Assembly: GCA_002633025.1 (NCBI GenBank)
Contig: NMRB01000638.1
Span: 224,112-288,111 of the forward strand
Origin: Notospermus geniculatus
Lineage: Eukaryota > Nemertea > Pilidiophora > Heteronemertea > Lineidae
DNA length: 64,000 nucleotides
Reading direction: 5' to 3'
Position numbers and translations under genes: made by a program
Notes under the pieces: generated by a model
Told to the model about the DNA's origin: nothing
Database searches by the model: none
What the model saw: the letters and a program-made list of their open reading frames with translations, nothing else
Shown here: in pieces, positions 31,881 through 43,600 of the stretch
Layout: each line of letters starts with the position of its first letter
Position numbering within the stretch: the first letter of the stretch is position 1

Positions 31881-33284
31881 TTTCATAAAGTGAGTTTAAG
31901 CTAATGACACCTTTAACCAAATGGAAAATGCATTGAGTTAATGGTACCATTAGCTTAAGGCTCCTGATCGCCTTTAATCTCAGGTGCTGCACGAAAGATG
32001 ACACCGAACAAACGATAAATATTGTCGTTGGAATTTCAAATGATCTGAGACTTAAATTCACATCAAATTTTAATATCCGGTCGCGGACTGAAGAAGGTTA
32101 CACGTACATGTAGATCTACATGTATATGGGGCTACATGTAACATCAACCAGGACATTTCACGAAGTAGACGGCTTCAAAGTGCTTCTGATTTAAAGTGCA
32201 TATTCTGATCACTATTTTTTTGTGTGAGCTGAGGCAAAGACTTTTTTCTCCGACTCTGAACCTGGGCACAAAATACCAGCGGTTCGGGTCATCCCAATTA
32301 GGCGACCGGTGGATCAGGAATGTAAATCCCCCTGGAATCAAAGTCCGGTTTTTCAGTGAGGCCCGTATGCCAGTGTAACATTACAATAGATTGACGGCAT
32401 AAGGCGCGACTTGGCAATCAGCGACACACAGAGAAACAGTGAGGATGTTCCAAACTATGGGAGTCACACAGAAAAATGGCCACACTGAAAAACATTAGGC
32501 CAACACCCGTTATGTTCTATTGTTCGACGAGGAATTCAAATAGGCTATAGATATCATCGCCATTGGAATAAAACAGACTATTGCAACTCTGACAAGTATT
32601 TTTAGGAGTATTATTCCTTTCACACCCCTCGAGGCTTCACTCATAGTTGCAGACAATCAAAGCGTTCTCGTGAAAAAAGCCGTCTTTTCATCAATTTTAA
32701 AGAAAAATCTCTATTTCAGAGGTGCAGAAAAGAACGAATCCACAGGAACATGCCAGCCATTCACATTGAACATGAACTGAGCAGTAAAGAATTTCGAAAC
32801 AGCCCATAATGATATAATGGGTAAGTGGTACGTAAAAGCCAATCCCTTGCCGAACATTTGACGTGATCTCTTCGGCTGTTTGTACCGATCAGGTAGGTCT
32901 AGGACTTATTTATTCTGCACTCTATTTTTTATCTATCCTGTAGGCCTACTCTCTCCTTAGGCCTCAACACCTCCCCCTCAGCACTATGCCCAGACTGCCA
33001 AATACACGTAGGATGTGAGAAAAAAAGTTGTTACTTTGCTGGGCCGTCGCTAGCTTTTTTCGCCGGGGGGGGGGCATTTTAGCCAGATGAGCTCAACAGA
33101 CGTGGCCTTCGCCTTCGGCGCCGAAGGGGTTGGTTTTGCGGGTTGTGTGGGGGGCCTCCCCCAGAAAAATTTAGAAATATAGAAGCTCTGAGGTGCGATT
33201 TGAGGTCACGTTCCTGCACTCAGAGACATGAACAATAATGACCTTGTTCGATGTCACGAAGAGAGCACCGAACAAAAGGATAGA
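31881..33284. other. Intergenic region, no gene seen
   Basis: Contains short inverted words (ttaagctaatg/ cattagcttaa near 31895-31960; tagatctacatgta) and a G-rich half-element at 33045-33150. No exon supported. Confidence 0.4.
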
Positions 33285-33450
33285 CCAGGGGCTGATCCAC
33301 GATTTCGGAAAGGAGGGGGCGCACTGTGCTAGAAACATTGAAATCTGCGGCGAATTTCAATGATTTGCTCCAAATTTCAGAATTTCACGGTCAATTTTAC
33401 ATATTTGTTGGCCGAAAAGGGGGTGCGGCCCCCGGATCCGTGCCTGTAGA
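33285..33450. mobile_element. Interspersed repeat D, copy 2
   Basis: Colinear with 4636-4820 (ccacgatttcgg, gcgcactgtgctagaaac, tttgctccaaatttc, aatttcacggtcaattttac), with a GGATCC-containing right end. Confidence 0.65.
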
Positions 33451-33596
33451 CGTTCGCATTGGCGTTTCGGGCCGGGGCTTTGCGAAAACCCTCTAATAAT
33501 TCAGAATTCCGTCCTAATTCATGGCTACTTCTTTAAAGCGCTTGCAATGTCACCTCCCCTTGATTATTTTACCACAGGTAGTGAACGGTCTTTCCA

Positions 33597-36500
33597 ATGG
33601 CACGACACTTTCTACTTTTGTTAAGCATTCTCCTGATTTTTGGAGTGCTCGTCAGGGCTGATGATGATGCAGGTAAGGATTTTGACTTTACGCATGCATA
33701 AAAAATGACGTCGGCCAGGGTCCAAATTCATAAACATACTCAAGTCAAAGTGTGATACTTATCTTTTGTGTTGAACAAAGGATAAACGTCACACTTAGAC
33801 TTAAAGGGACTAGGAAAATTTTTTCAAGCTTGGGTTATTACAAAATGCTAGTCTTTCATGATAAATTCCCACCGTCAATTCACTTTTTCAATTAACTGTT
33901 AATTACTGGCACCCAGACAAATCAGTCATCACCACACCATGGAGCATTCACGACGTCACTGGGAACCTAATCAACATGATAGAGAACAAGCTCGCTCCAT
34001 ACAAAACATACAGCGAGAGGTTCCCAGTGACGTCGTGACGTCATTTTTGTGGAGCTCTGTACATTTCATTATTCATAGTAGGAGATATGGGTCGTTCTGC
34101 CCTCCATTTTCATCTGTCCTAGCCTCTCAGTGTATGAGGCTAGCCATGAGCCATATTAAAACGGGAGGTAAATAACCGACAAAGATGACAAACGACCCAA
34201 AAATTACCCCATCAAAAGACCTCCAAGCTGTTAGGGTTGGGATGGGCCAACAAATTTGTAAGTAAATACTCTCATAATTATTGCCGTTGCACTGACAATA
34301 GCGTACATATAAACCATAATAAAGTACATTTTTGTATACGTATCCAGAAAATTTAGCCTGAAAATCATCCGCACCCAAAGCAATATTAACCTATAGTGCA
34401 TCCTGTAAACGAGATGCGCCAATTTTTAGTACGACGGCCATTCATTTATCATCAAGCAATACGTTACTTATTCAGCAAGTATCGTTTAACCACTCCACTC
34501 TAACGTCCAATGGAAATACCTAGTAAGTCACATTTTTGGAAAAAATGAGTTAAGGCCAAATTCGTACTTACTAGGTATTGTTTGATCATAATAAACAGTT
34601 TTTGTTGGCAAAATGTCCGCCAAAGCCTCGGAAAGACAGTGGTGCACTTACGTCTAAGTCATCAGAATTGTCACTTACTACGTTTTTACCTTTGCAAATT
34701 CAGCATGAAATCAGAGGTAAAACATAGCAAATTGCATTTAATCCTGTTGTATGACATATTTTTAATTAGGAGTGTTTTCCCCAACAAAACTCTTCCAAGC
34801 TGTCAGTCCACATAAACCCATTTTTCTCGAAAATACCAAAATGTGACATACTACCTACTAGGTATTTCCATTGGACGCTAGATCGTTTAACCACTCCACT
34901 GCTGGTTGCAATTTTGTGCAGTGAAAGTATTCGAGACCCGAAAATGACTGCAAGCGATATTTCGTAACCATGCCCTGAAAGCATAGCTCCAAGGAGAGCA
35001 AGACTTAATAGGGAGGTTCAGAAATCAAACGATAAACGTAAACGTTAACGACAACGTTATTTTTGTATCGAAAATGCGCTAATCTGGTGAATATGTAGTA
35101 TGAAAATAATGTTGTCGTAAATTTTACGTTTATCGTTTGATTTCTAAACCTCCCTAATGTCACTACACCTCCACAAAGAGCACCAAAAGAGGAAATTACA
35201 TGTAATATTACATGTACCATTATACAGTACCATGGATGTATCCGGAGTCTGACAAGTGCTTCCTCCAAAGTTAATAACAATGGAGCTTTTGTTGTTGACG
35301 CTAGTTTTAAGTGTTCCGAAAAATGTACCAACAAAAGCTAGACAAGGCTATTGTTCTCTTGCTGGCTAGGCTATTGTTCTCAGCAAGGCTATTGTTCTCA
35401 GCAAGAGAACAATAGCCTTGAGGAACTCCTTTACGTTGAGGAGCATTCTAAAATATGGGCCTACATGTATCTACTGAAACGCTCCGCCCTAATATGGTAT
35501 AGAGTTGTTGTCTGTTCATAACTGTTGGGCACTTCAAACAGTTCACTGTAGGGCGACAATACTTGCAATGTACAGCAATAGGCCAGTTCACAAAAGGCAA
35601 GTGACGTCCTTTGTTTATAGCAATAAGGATAGACACCTACATGTATTTTAGCTACGGATCAATTTCGTTGGTAGCCACCTTTGATCCTTGCCTGGGAAAT
35701 TCCAGGAATCACGAATGCTCACTCCGACTGGTGATAAAAAGGTATGTTCGAATATTACACTGAAAATGCGTTGCTCTTCCTCCCATGCGGCTGCGCATGC
35801 GCACATGCGATTTTAAGTTTAGGTTTCCTGGCAACTAGAAAGATGGCCGCCACCAAGACGTGTCAATAAACAAATTCCAATAGGGCAAAAACAACATTTC
35901 AGGGCCATACGACCAAGATGACGGACTGACTTCGGATGACTTAGGTAACACGGATGATGATGTGGCTGAGGTTCTAGTGGGCGAAGATATTGAGGTTGAT
36001 GATGAGGGTGTGAGTGACCTTGATGATGATGATGGCGCTGATGACGACGCTGGAGATCTGGCAGACGACGTCGATGACGTCAGTACTGAGGATGACCTGG
36101 ACAAGAAGGCCGAGGTAGAAATCGAGAAACGTATTCTGATGGGCCCCAAGGCAGATATAAAAGACTATCCTTGGTTGGTCGGGATCAAGAGATATGGGAG
36201 GGGTGGCATTAACTGCGGTGGATCGCTTATTGCCAAGAACTTGGTCCTGACTGCCGCGCATTGCTTCTACGCTCGGAATAAAAAGACGAGGTGAGTATGT
36301 ACAGCGACATGTCAGTCATTCAGATAAATATCTGTTAACTGCAAAAAAAATTAGCAAACAAATTTGTTATCATTGGAAAGAGAAATTGTATTTGGATAAT
36401 GTAACGATCTCTAACAGATTTAATACTCGGCAGCCCATTGCCGACTTGACGTGTAACGTTCTCTACAGTTTAGAGATGGTCTCTAAGTAGGCCTACTTCG

Positions 36501-39440
36501 TACATGTAGATGCCTCTAGCTACCGATGCAGCTATTCATGATCACTTTGCAGAAAGTTTGTGCTGAGAGACGACGCTAAGGGGTACCGCATTGTCGTGAA
36601 ACAGTCATTCGTTGGGAGGCTGCGCCGTGACCACGTGCATAAAGTATCAGCCGTCAGGGTTCACAAGGGCTGGGATGTCACCAAGGCTACTAAGTCACGT
36701 GAGTATAAAAAATAGGGATGTTAAGAAATCAAACGATAAACGTAAACATTAATGACAACGTTATTTTTGTACCGAAAATGCAAATAAAATCTGGTTAATG
36801 TATGGTATGAAAAATAACGTTGTCGTAAAGTTTACGTTTATCGTTTGATTTCTTAACTTCCCTATTGTTATCAAACGCTTATCACTAGCGATATAGTTTC
36901 CCCTATGCATGTATGTGTTGTGTTCGAATATAAGAGAGTTCTCGCGAAGCCTCCAAAACGCCAATGCGAACGAACTGTCCTTACATGCTCTCTTCGTGGC
37001 ATCAACAGTGGGATTGGCGTTCGCGCTGGCATTTCGCGGGGATTTGCGAAAATTATAGAGTTTTTGCGAAGCCCCCAAAACGCCAACGCGAATGTCTATC
37101 GTTTTGTTCGGTGCTCTGTTCGTGGCATCGAACAATGGGTTTGGCGTTCGCGTTGGCGTTTCGGGGGCTTTGCGAAAACTCCCTACCCGAAACGCCAATG
37201 CAAGTGCGTATCCTTTTTTCGGTGCTTTTCGTGACATCGAACAATGGGATTGGCGTTAGCGGGGGCTGTGCAAAACTAGAGGGTTTTCGCAAAACGCAAA
37301 CGCCAAATCCATTGTTCGATGCCGGTCACGAAGAGAGCACCGAACAAAAGGATGGACGTTAACGTTGGGGTTTCTGGAGCTTTGCGAAAACTCCCTCCTC
37401 TCTAGTAACTTCGTGTTCTTCTTCAATATTTCTCTAGCCAATGACATTGCAATCCTGAAGTTGGAAAAACCAATCGAAACAGACGAAACCACACAAGTCA
37501 TCGCGTTACCAAAGGACCAATCAGATTCACCTCCCACCGGAAGTACATGTCACGTGGCCGGGTGGGGAAGGACGCAGAAAGGACGTAAGTGGACAGAATA
37601 CTGCTTTCACACAGGGCCACATAAAATTGAAATACATGTATCCCTTAGAACAAGAGTAGGCCAAGTTTGTTTCTTCTGCAGGGTCGGATCCAGGGGGCGT
37701 GGGGGGCAAGAAAAATTTAATCACATAAAAATTTGAGTATTTTGCTCTCAGATACCAGGAAAATGCATCTAAAAGCACTTAAATTGTCAAATTTGTTCTC
37801 GGTGCTCACCACCTCCTTCGAGCTACGCCCCCCTTTCTGTCAACCCTGGATCCGACCCTGTTCTGACTGCTATGTATTTATTTCGCTGACATTTTGGATC
37901 GAATGTCTTTTTGCAGAAATATACACATTTCGTAATTCCCAAAATACATATAGGCACAACTTTTCCCTCTTGCCCCTCGTAAAGATACAAGGAACATGTC
38001 ACCAGTGTGTCATTTCTTAATTTGTCACCAGGGGGAGCAAGGAATCTTTATGCGGCAAGCCTGAGAACAGACCCGATGTCGGAATGCATCAGTTGGTTTG
38101 GCGGCGCTCAACTGAAGACACATCATCCAGAGAAGCGTCTGTGTGCCGGAGGCCACAGTAACCAAAATGTCTGCAAGGTGAGCCGCTCGCTTTAAACGTG
38201 TTCAGGCGTTCTTGTACACTCGTCCCCAGTGTTCAGTTGGCCTTAGGTACAGACGCACTAAACACTGGCATGAATGGCGCCAAAAGTGAAGGATCATCAA
38301 TAGACGGCGCTGTTTGACGAGGGATCCAATCATAAGCCATCATAACAGGTTTAACCAACGCGGCCGTAACACACTTTCTGATTGGCTAAGATACTCATAG
38401 TCATACTCGCGGCAGATTCCCAGCAGAGATTCCCCGAATCGGACAGCTAACGCCGTCTATTAGTGATATTTTGAGGATCACATCAACTGAAGCAGTTTCA
38501 GAGCGCGGTAACATAGTTGATATCGGTTTGAAACTGCGGGAGGAGTTCGCGTTTAGGGCGTCCTGAGGAAACGAAGCCGAGGGGCCCTTTCAGTGTTTCG
38601 GGCAAGTTTCTCCTAACCACCGCTCGAAATAAGCTGATATTCGGCTGATATACATGTACTTGTCAAATGCCCCCATACCGCGCAAGGGCTATCAAACTTT
38701 CCGAATGGCCCTGCAGGTTTGCATATTTTGTGGATTTTTGCCGAATTTTATCAAAATTTAGGGACGATTTGTCAATGGGGCTGGTGTCCTACCTTGACTT
38801 TGGGCTGTTGGTTGGCTGTCTACGGTATATCTTCGTACACACGTTCACACACAGCAGGGCTTCCTCAGCACTTCTGCACAGACGAGCAGATTCGTGCTAC
38901 CACAGTCCAAGACCAAAGTTCTGCTAGTGCACTGCAGAGCATAGAGCGGTTTTTCCACGGTACAATATTATTGCACAATATGGGGCCCAAAATGGGTGTC
39001 ATGTGCTTCTGGCATAATGGATGGAAGAAAGATTGGCAATAATATTGCCTATTTTGATCCTCATATTGTGCAATAATATTGCATGTGGATAGGCCGCTTA
39101 ACTAGCCCAGCCCTTTGGAAGTTACATCATAATGCAAACAAACCACTTTAGTACACAAAGGGGCCATCTCAGCGAGAGCCTCTCAAAGGGGCCATCTCAA
39201 AGCATGAGGTGCCCGCTCCTACAGGATAAGTGATTTTGAAGTTTGTTTTTGTTTTTCCAGGGCGATTCCGGAGGCCCCTTTTCTTGCAAGCGAGGAAATG
39301 AGAAAGTCCTATACGGAGTCGTATCCTTCGGCTCCATGAAACTTCACGGCTGTTATCGCGGAGGTACCAAGCCGACCGCGCCCAGTGTATACACCAGGGT
39401 CAGCTACTATCTGGACTGGATAAAGCAAAATAGTTTGTAA
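33597..39440 (+). CDS. Secreted chymotrypsin-fold serine protease with long acidic propeptide, complete (protease 1)
   Basis: Six exons: 33597-33672, 35903-36290, 36553-36698, 37438-37584, 38032-38177 and 39261-39440. All have GT-AG junctions with consistent phases (1, 2, 1, 1, 0). The product is 360 residues. A signal peptide ([20 protein letters not shown]) is followed by a propeptide dominated by Asp/Glu (e.g. [20 protein letters not shown]). A tryptic activation site EIEKR|ILMG comes next, then the S1 domain. The catalytic triad is present: His in LTAAHC, Asp in NDIAIL, Ser in GDSGGP. All eight core cysteines (c42, 58, 136, 168, 182, 191, 201, 220) can be placed. By alignment around NVCKGDSGGP, position 189 is Asn and 226 is Ser (APSVYT), so trypsin-like Arg/Lys specificity is not expected. 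The protein is secreted and activated by cleavage. A paralogue lies convergently downstream. A polyadenylation signal follows 56 bases after the stop. Confidence 0.93.
34503..34890. mobile_element. Inverted-repeat DNA element in protease 1 intron 1
   Basis: Left end cgtccaatggaaatacctag, taagtcacatttttgg; right end ccaaaatgtgacatactacc, tactaggtatttccattgga, cg. Terminal repeats are roughly 35-40 bases. No transposase frame. Confidence 0.7.
35011..35154. mobile_element. MITE family A, copy 1 (protease 1 intron 1)
   Basis: Ends gggaggttcagaaatcaaac / gtttgatttctaaacctccc, flanked by TA on both sides, 144 bp. The interior cgataaacgtaaacgtta, cgacaacgttatttttgta is mirrored. Six copies occur in the window. 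Confidence 0.88.
36715..36862. mobile_element. MITE family A, copy 2 (protease 1 intron 3)
   Basis: Ends gggatgttaagaaatcaaac / gtttgatttcttaacttccc, TA flanks, same palindromic interior as the copy at 35011. It begins 16 bases after the exon 3 donor. Confidence 0.88.
36936..37395. mobile_element. Cluster of MITE family B copies (protease 1 intron 3)
   Basis: Three to four adjacent units, each with a gagtttttgcgaagccccca-like left end and a gcgttggcgtttcgggggct-like right end. The centre is cggtgctctcttcgtggcat, cgaacaatgggtttggcgtt. The outer ends are shared between neighbours, suggesting tandem or nested insertion. They end 43 bases before exon 4. Confidence 0.8.
37679..37862. mobile_element. 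MITE with gggtcggatccaggg ends (family G, protease 1 intron 4)
   Basis: The left end agggtcggatccaggggg is mirrored by the right end accctggatccgaccctg. The interior resembles 'aaatgcatctaaaagcactt'. A related element is at 45363-45650. Confidence 0.8.
38945..39102. mobile_element. Palindromic MITE family H, copy 1 (protease 1 intron 5)
   Basis: acaatattattgcacaatat near the left is mirrored by atattgtgcaataatattgc at the right, with caaaatgggtgtcatgtgct in between. The outer word gcggt...ggccgct is shared with the copy at 56105-56260. Confidence 0.75.
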
Positions 39441-39496
39441 ACAGATTGTCTACCGTTTAGTTTTCCCGCCAATTATGTAGAATACGATTCATGTGG

Positions 39497-39502
39497 AATA
39501 AA
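39497..39502 (+). terminator. Polyadenylation signal AATAAA of protease 1
   Basis: AATAAA begins 57 bases after the last base of the protease 1 stop codon, the expected position for a short 3'UTR. Confidence 0.7.
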
Positions 39503-39659
39503 CTCATCATAAAGTTAATCAGTTTGTCGTTCAAGTTCGTGGGCGAATGATAACTTCTTATCTATCCACAGGCGCCACAGATATCTTAGAGTCAGAAATA
39601 AAAGTGCCAAAATTAATGACAATGCACCCTGATTAGGCCTACTGACACCGGCCGTACTG

Positions 39660-39960
39660 TTCTCCCGGGTACGGAAATTGACGCCTGTTTTCAAAATGAC
39701 GGCTCTGGTGGCCATATTGTAAATCGAAACGCGGCCATTTTCGAAAGGAACCTTCTAGTACCCCAAAATACAAATTGATTGGACAAATTGATTGGACAAA
39801 CGGTTATCCCTGAGAAATCGACAGAAACTGTTTTCAAAATGGCGGATCTGGTGGCCATATTGTAAATCGAAACGCGGCCATTTTCACAAGGAGCCTTTCT
39901 CTGGTCACCCCAATACACATACAAAAAATCGATTTGACTGGACCAACGGTTTTCTTGTAA
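39660..39960 (+). repeat. Two tandem copies of an approximately 165-bp unit
   Basis: ctggtggccatattgtaaat, cgaaacgcggccattttc, acaaattgattggac is repeated once in direct orientation (about 39666-39800 and 39831-39955), between the two convergent protease genes. Short frames in it are not genes. Confidence 0.7.
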
Positions 39961-40328
39961 ATTATCGGAATGGGAAAGTCAACCGATGGAAGACGCCGAC
40001 GGACGACTAAACTAACGGGCGACGACATAATGCCCGCGCTTCCCGCTGCATCACTGATTTGACCGACGTTGTAAAAGATAGCGACTGCGACTGGACGGGT
40101 ATAGAAGCATGCGATTCTATCGTAAGTTAGGTAGGTGAGCGTTAATACGAGGGCTGTGACCAGGCCAGCCAAGCTGTCACGTGATCAAATCTGTAATGGC
40201 TGTCGGGGAATTTCTTGAAAGGAGTGCAATTCACCCTTTCGATGACTTTCACCTTAGTAACCCGTTTCTATTTCATATCTCAAATTATATATTGATGTTT
40301 TTCATGAAGTTGATCCGTAGACAGGCCT

Positions 40329-40461
40329 AAAGCCGTTTTTCTACGAGGCGTTTGCGGGCGCGGATTAGGAGGCGGGTGCGGGTGCGAGTGAAACAGCCAA
40401 TGGAAAATACGTTGGATCGATTTTTTTGCGCCCGCAAACGCCTCGTGGAAAAGCAGCTTAA
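40329..40461. mobile_element. Short palindromic MITE between the convergent proteases
   Basis: Left aagccgtttttctacgaggc, gtttgcgggcgc; right gcgcccgcaaacgcctcgtg, gaaaagcagctt. About 30-base imperfect terminal inverted repeats. Confidence 0.7.
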
Positions 40462-40640
40462 CTCTGCTCTGTGGCGGACGGCGTGCTAAATGGTATATCG
40501 TAAGAAAGAGTGAAGCCATGGCAGTATTGCAAAACGTTTTTATTGGCTACATTCCATATACATGTAGAAGCACGTATAGTTCAGACATCGCTAGTAAGAT
40601 GGCGCTATTTGGGGCATTGCAATGCCATTGGGCCTACTCA

Positions 40641-43600
40641 TTACATAAGCCTGTTCTGTTTAATCCATTTCGTAAAACTGCTGACCCGAGTGAAGACGGA
40701 AGGACTGGGGTACATCGGTACGTTGGCACACCCGAGACCATATGAGACGATCCCATCGACAACGGACCTGCCGTCTGGACGTCTACAGACCAAAGGACCA
40801 CCAGAATCTCCCTGGAAGAGAGAAAGTAAGTTCCCTTTAATGGTGAACACGGTGCGAGCGTTCATTTAATACTGTCAAGTTCCACGGGTGATATCATTAA
40901 AGGAGCACGGTATTGGATCTCAAATGCGTTATTTGACTGCCGACGTAGAGGGAGCCACCTAGCGGCAGTAAGACAAACTACAAAAATGCATTACAAAATG
41001 TACGCAGTAAATCGGGTCATTCGCCGACACGTAGTTAGACCCTCGGGTTGGAGAGTGGCGCGGTCGCGCCGGTTGTCGAGAAAAAGTGGCAATACCGTGC
41101 TCCTTTAATGCTATGTTCACACTATCACGAATTACGCCACGATTGAAATCGCGATCTTAATTGTGGAGTAATCGTGATGATCCTATCAGATCCTGGAGTG
41201 ATCGTAAGAACAATTTTGGACGTTTCAAAAATTTTGCCAGGTTCCTGATTGAAATCGTGGTCTTAATCGTGGAGTAATCGTGGTGATCCTACATGTCCTA
41301 TCAGATCTTGAGGTCAGTCTTGGCAATCGTATTGATCGTAGAAAAGTTTTGAACGGTTCAAAAATTTTCTACGATCAACACGATTGTCACGATTGCTGTC
41401 AGGATTGTGAGACCATTTTTATATGTTAAAGTATATGTCTGTACGTATGTGTGTGAAATATCAAGTCGAATTTATAACGATAACATTGTTTTTGCAGCCT
41501 CCCAAAAAGTTAGTGTGTCAGATCAGGCTGTAGATGGTATGAATGCTTTGTTGACCGGGCACGTTTGCTCTCAAAGTCACCCGTTTATTTCCATGAAGAG
41601 AAGTTTTGATTGTTGTGAGACCATTTTTATATGTTAAAGTATATGTCTGTACGTATGTGTGTGAAATATCAAGTCGATTTTATGACGATAACATTGTTTT
41701 TGCAGCCTCCCAAAAAGTTAATGTGTCAGATCAGGCTGTGGATGGGATATGAAATGCTTTGTTGACCGGGCAGTTTTGCTCTCAAAGTCACCCGTTTATT
41801 TCCGTGAAGAGAAGTTTTGATTGTTGTGAGACCATTTTTATATGTTAAAGTATATGTCTGTACGTATGTGTGTGAAATATCAAGTCGATTTTATGACGAT
41901 AACATTGTTTTTGCAGCCTCCCAAAAAGTTAATGTGTCAGACCAGGCTGTGGATGGGATATGAAATGCTTTGTCGACCGGGCAGTTTTGCTCTCAAAGTC
42001 ACCCGTTTATTTCCATGAAGAGAAGTTTTGATTGTTGTGGGACCATATTTTATATGTTAAAGTATATGTCTGTACGTATGTGTGTGAAATATCAAGTCGA
42101 TTTTATGACGATAACATTGTTTTTGCAGCCTCCCAAAAAGTTAGTGTGTCAGATCAGGCTGTTATGGCAAGCTAGGACTGCATGCACTGATAAAGTAACC
42201 TGCCTGACAGACGTTTCTCCAACTCTTTCCGGTCGCGCACACTCTCGTGTGGGGCTGCGGGATTGGAGTGCGGATCATCCCGTAGAAATTCAAACAGACA
42301 CTCTCCATCGCCACGTCCATTTCTGTGTACATCATCTGGGGCGCCATCCCTGCAATAAACGCGCAGATTTTTAGCAAAACAGGTGTAGGCCTAATGGAAC
42401 GGTGGGGCATGAGCAATTTTCCAATCGGAAGAACTGACTTATGGTTTCAGTGGTCACTTCGATACTCACCACTTCCAGCAGTCTCCATTCCAAACCCAGC
42501 GATGAAGCATTTGGAACCGACAGGGACTTTGTCATCGCTAGACCTGGGTAGGGCTACGGGCTTGACATATTCATTGAACTTTATCTTCCGGGCCAACTTG
42601 ACGATGGCGACATCATTAGCTATAGAAAAAGGACGGTGATTACGTAAAAACCTGGCAGCACACATAAAAATTCATGTCTGTGAAATTGGAAGTTTGAATC
42701 GGTCTGAGGGCCGTATCGCCGACATCACGGAGATGAGGTAGCACACAAAGGTTTTAGCTCGCAGAGATGAGGTAGCACACAGAGGTTTTAGCTCGCAGAG
42801 ATGAGGTAGCACACAGAGGTTTTAGCTCGCAGAGATGAGGTAGCACACAGAGGTTTTAGCTCACAGACATAGCTCGCGGAGATGAGGTAGTGCGCAAAGG
42901 TTTTAGCTCACAGACATAACTCGCAGAGNNNNNNNNNNNNNNNNNNNNNNNNNNNNNNNNNNNNNNNNNNNNNNNNNNNNNNNNNNNNNNNNNNNNNNNN
43001 NNNNNAAAGGTTTTAGCTCACAGACATGGCTCACAGAGAGGAGTTAGCCACAATAAGGTTTTAGCTCACAGACTTAGCTCGCAGAGATGAGGTAGCACAC
43101 AAATTTTAGCTCACAGACATAACTCGCAGAGATGGGGTAGCACATAAAGGTTTTAGCTTACAGACATAGCTCGCAGAAATGAGGTAGCACATAAAGGTTT
43201 TAGCTCGCAGACATAGCTCGCAGAAATGAGGTAGCACACAAAGGTTTTAGCTCACAGACATAGCTCGCAGAGATGAGGTAGCCCATAAAGGTTTTAGCTC
43301 AGACATGGCTCTGCAGAAATGAGGTAGCACGCAAAGATTTTAGCTCACAGACATGGCTCGCAGAGATGAAGGTAGCACAGAAACTCATGGTGGCCAAAGT
43401 TCCCCAATGCAAGCAAAAATCTCAATTTAAGCTGTAAAGGACATACGCATAATTCTTCCAAGGGCCATGTAGTAGTCTTTATGCATTCTGATTGCCCTTA
43501 TCTTATAAAAGTCATCGTCGTGCCGATGTGTGACCACGAGCCGCCCAATGACAATGTCATACACCATCGGCCATGGACCTCTGAAAAACATAAACAGAGT

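Noticed and set aside
41407-42374. Open frames with [14 protein letters not shown] and [17 protein letters not shown]
   Set aside because: They come from the 210-bp tandem unit; the same peptide recurs in each copy with different stops.
42690-43390. CRISPR-like regular repeats
   Set aside because: Units are contiguous without unique spacers and the DNA is animal; this is a minisatellite.
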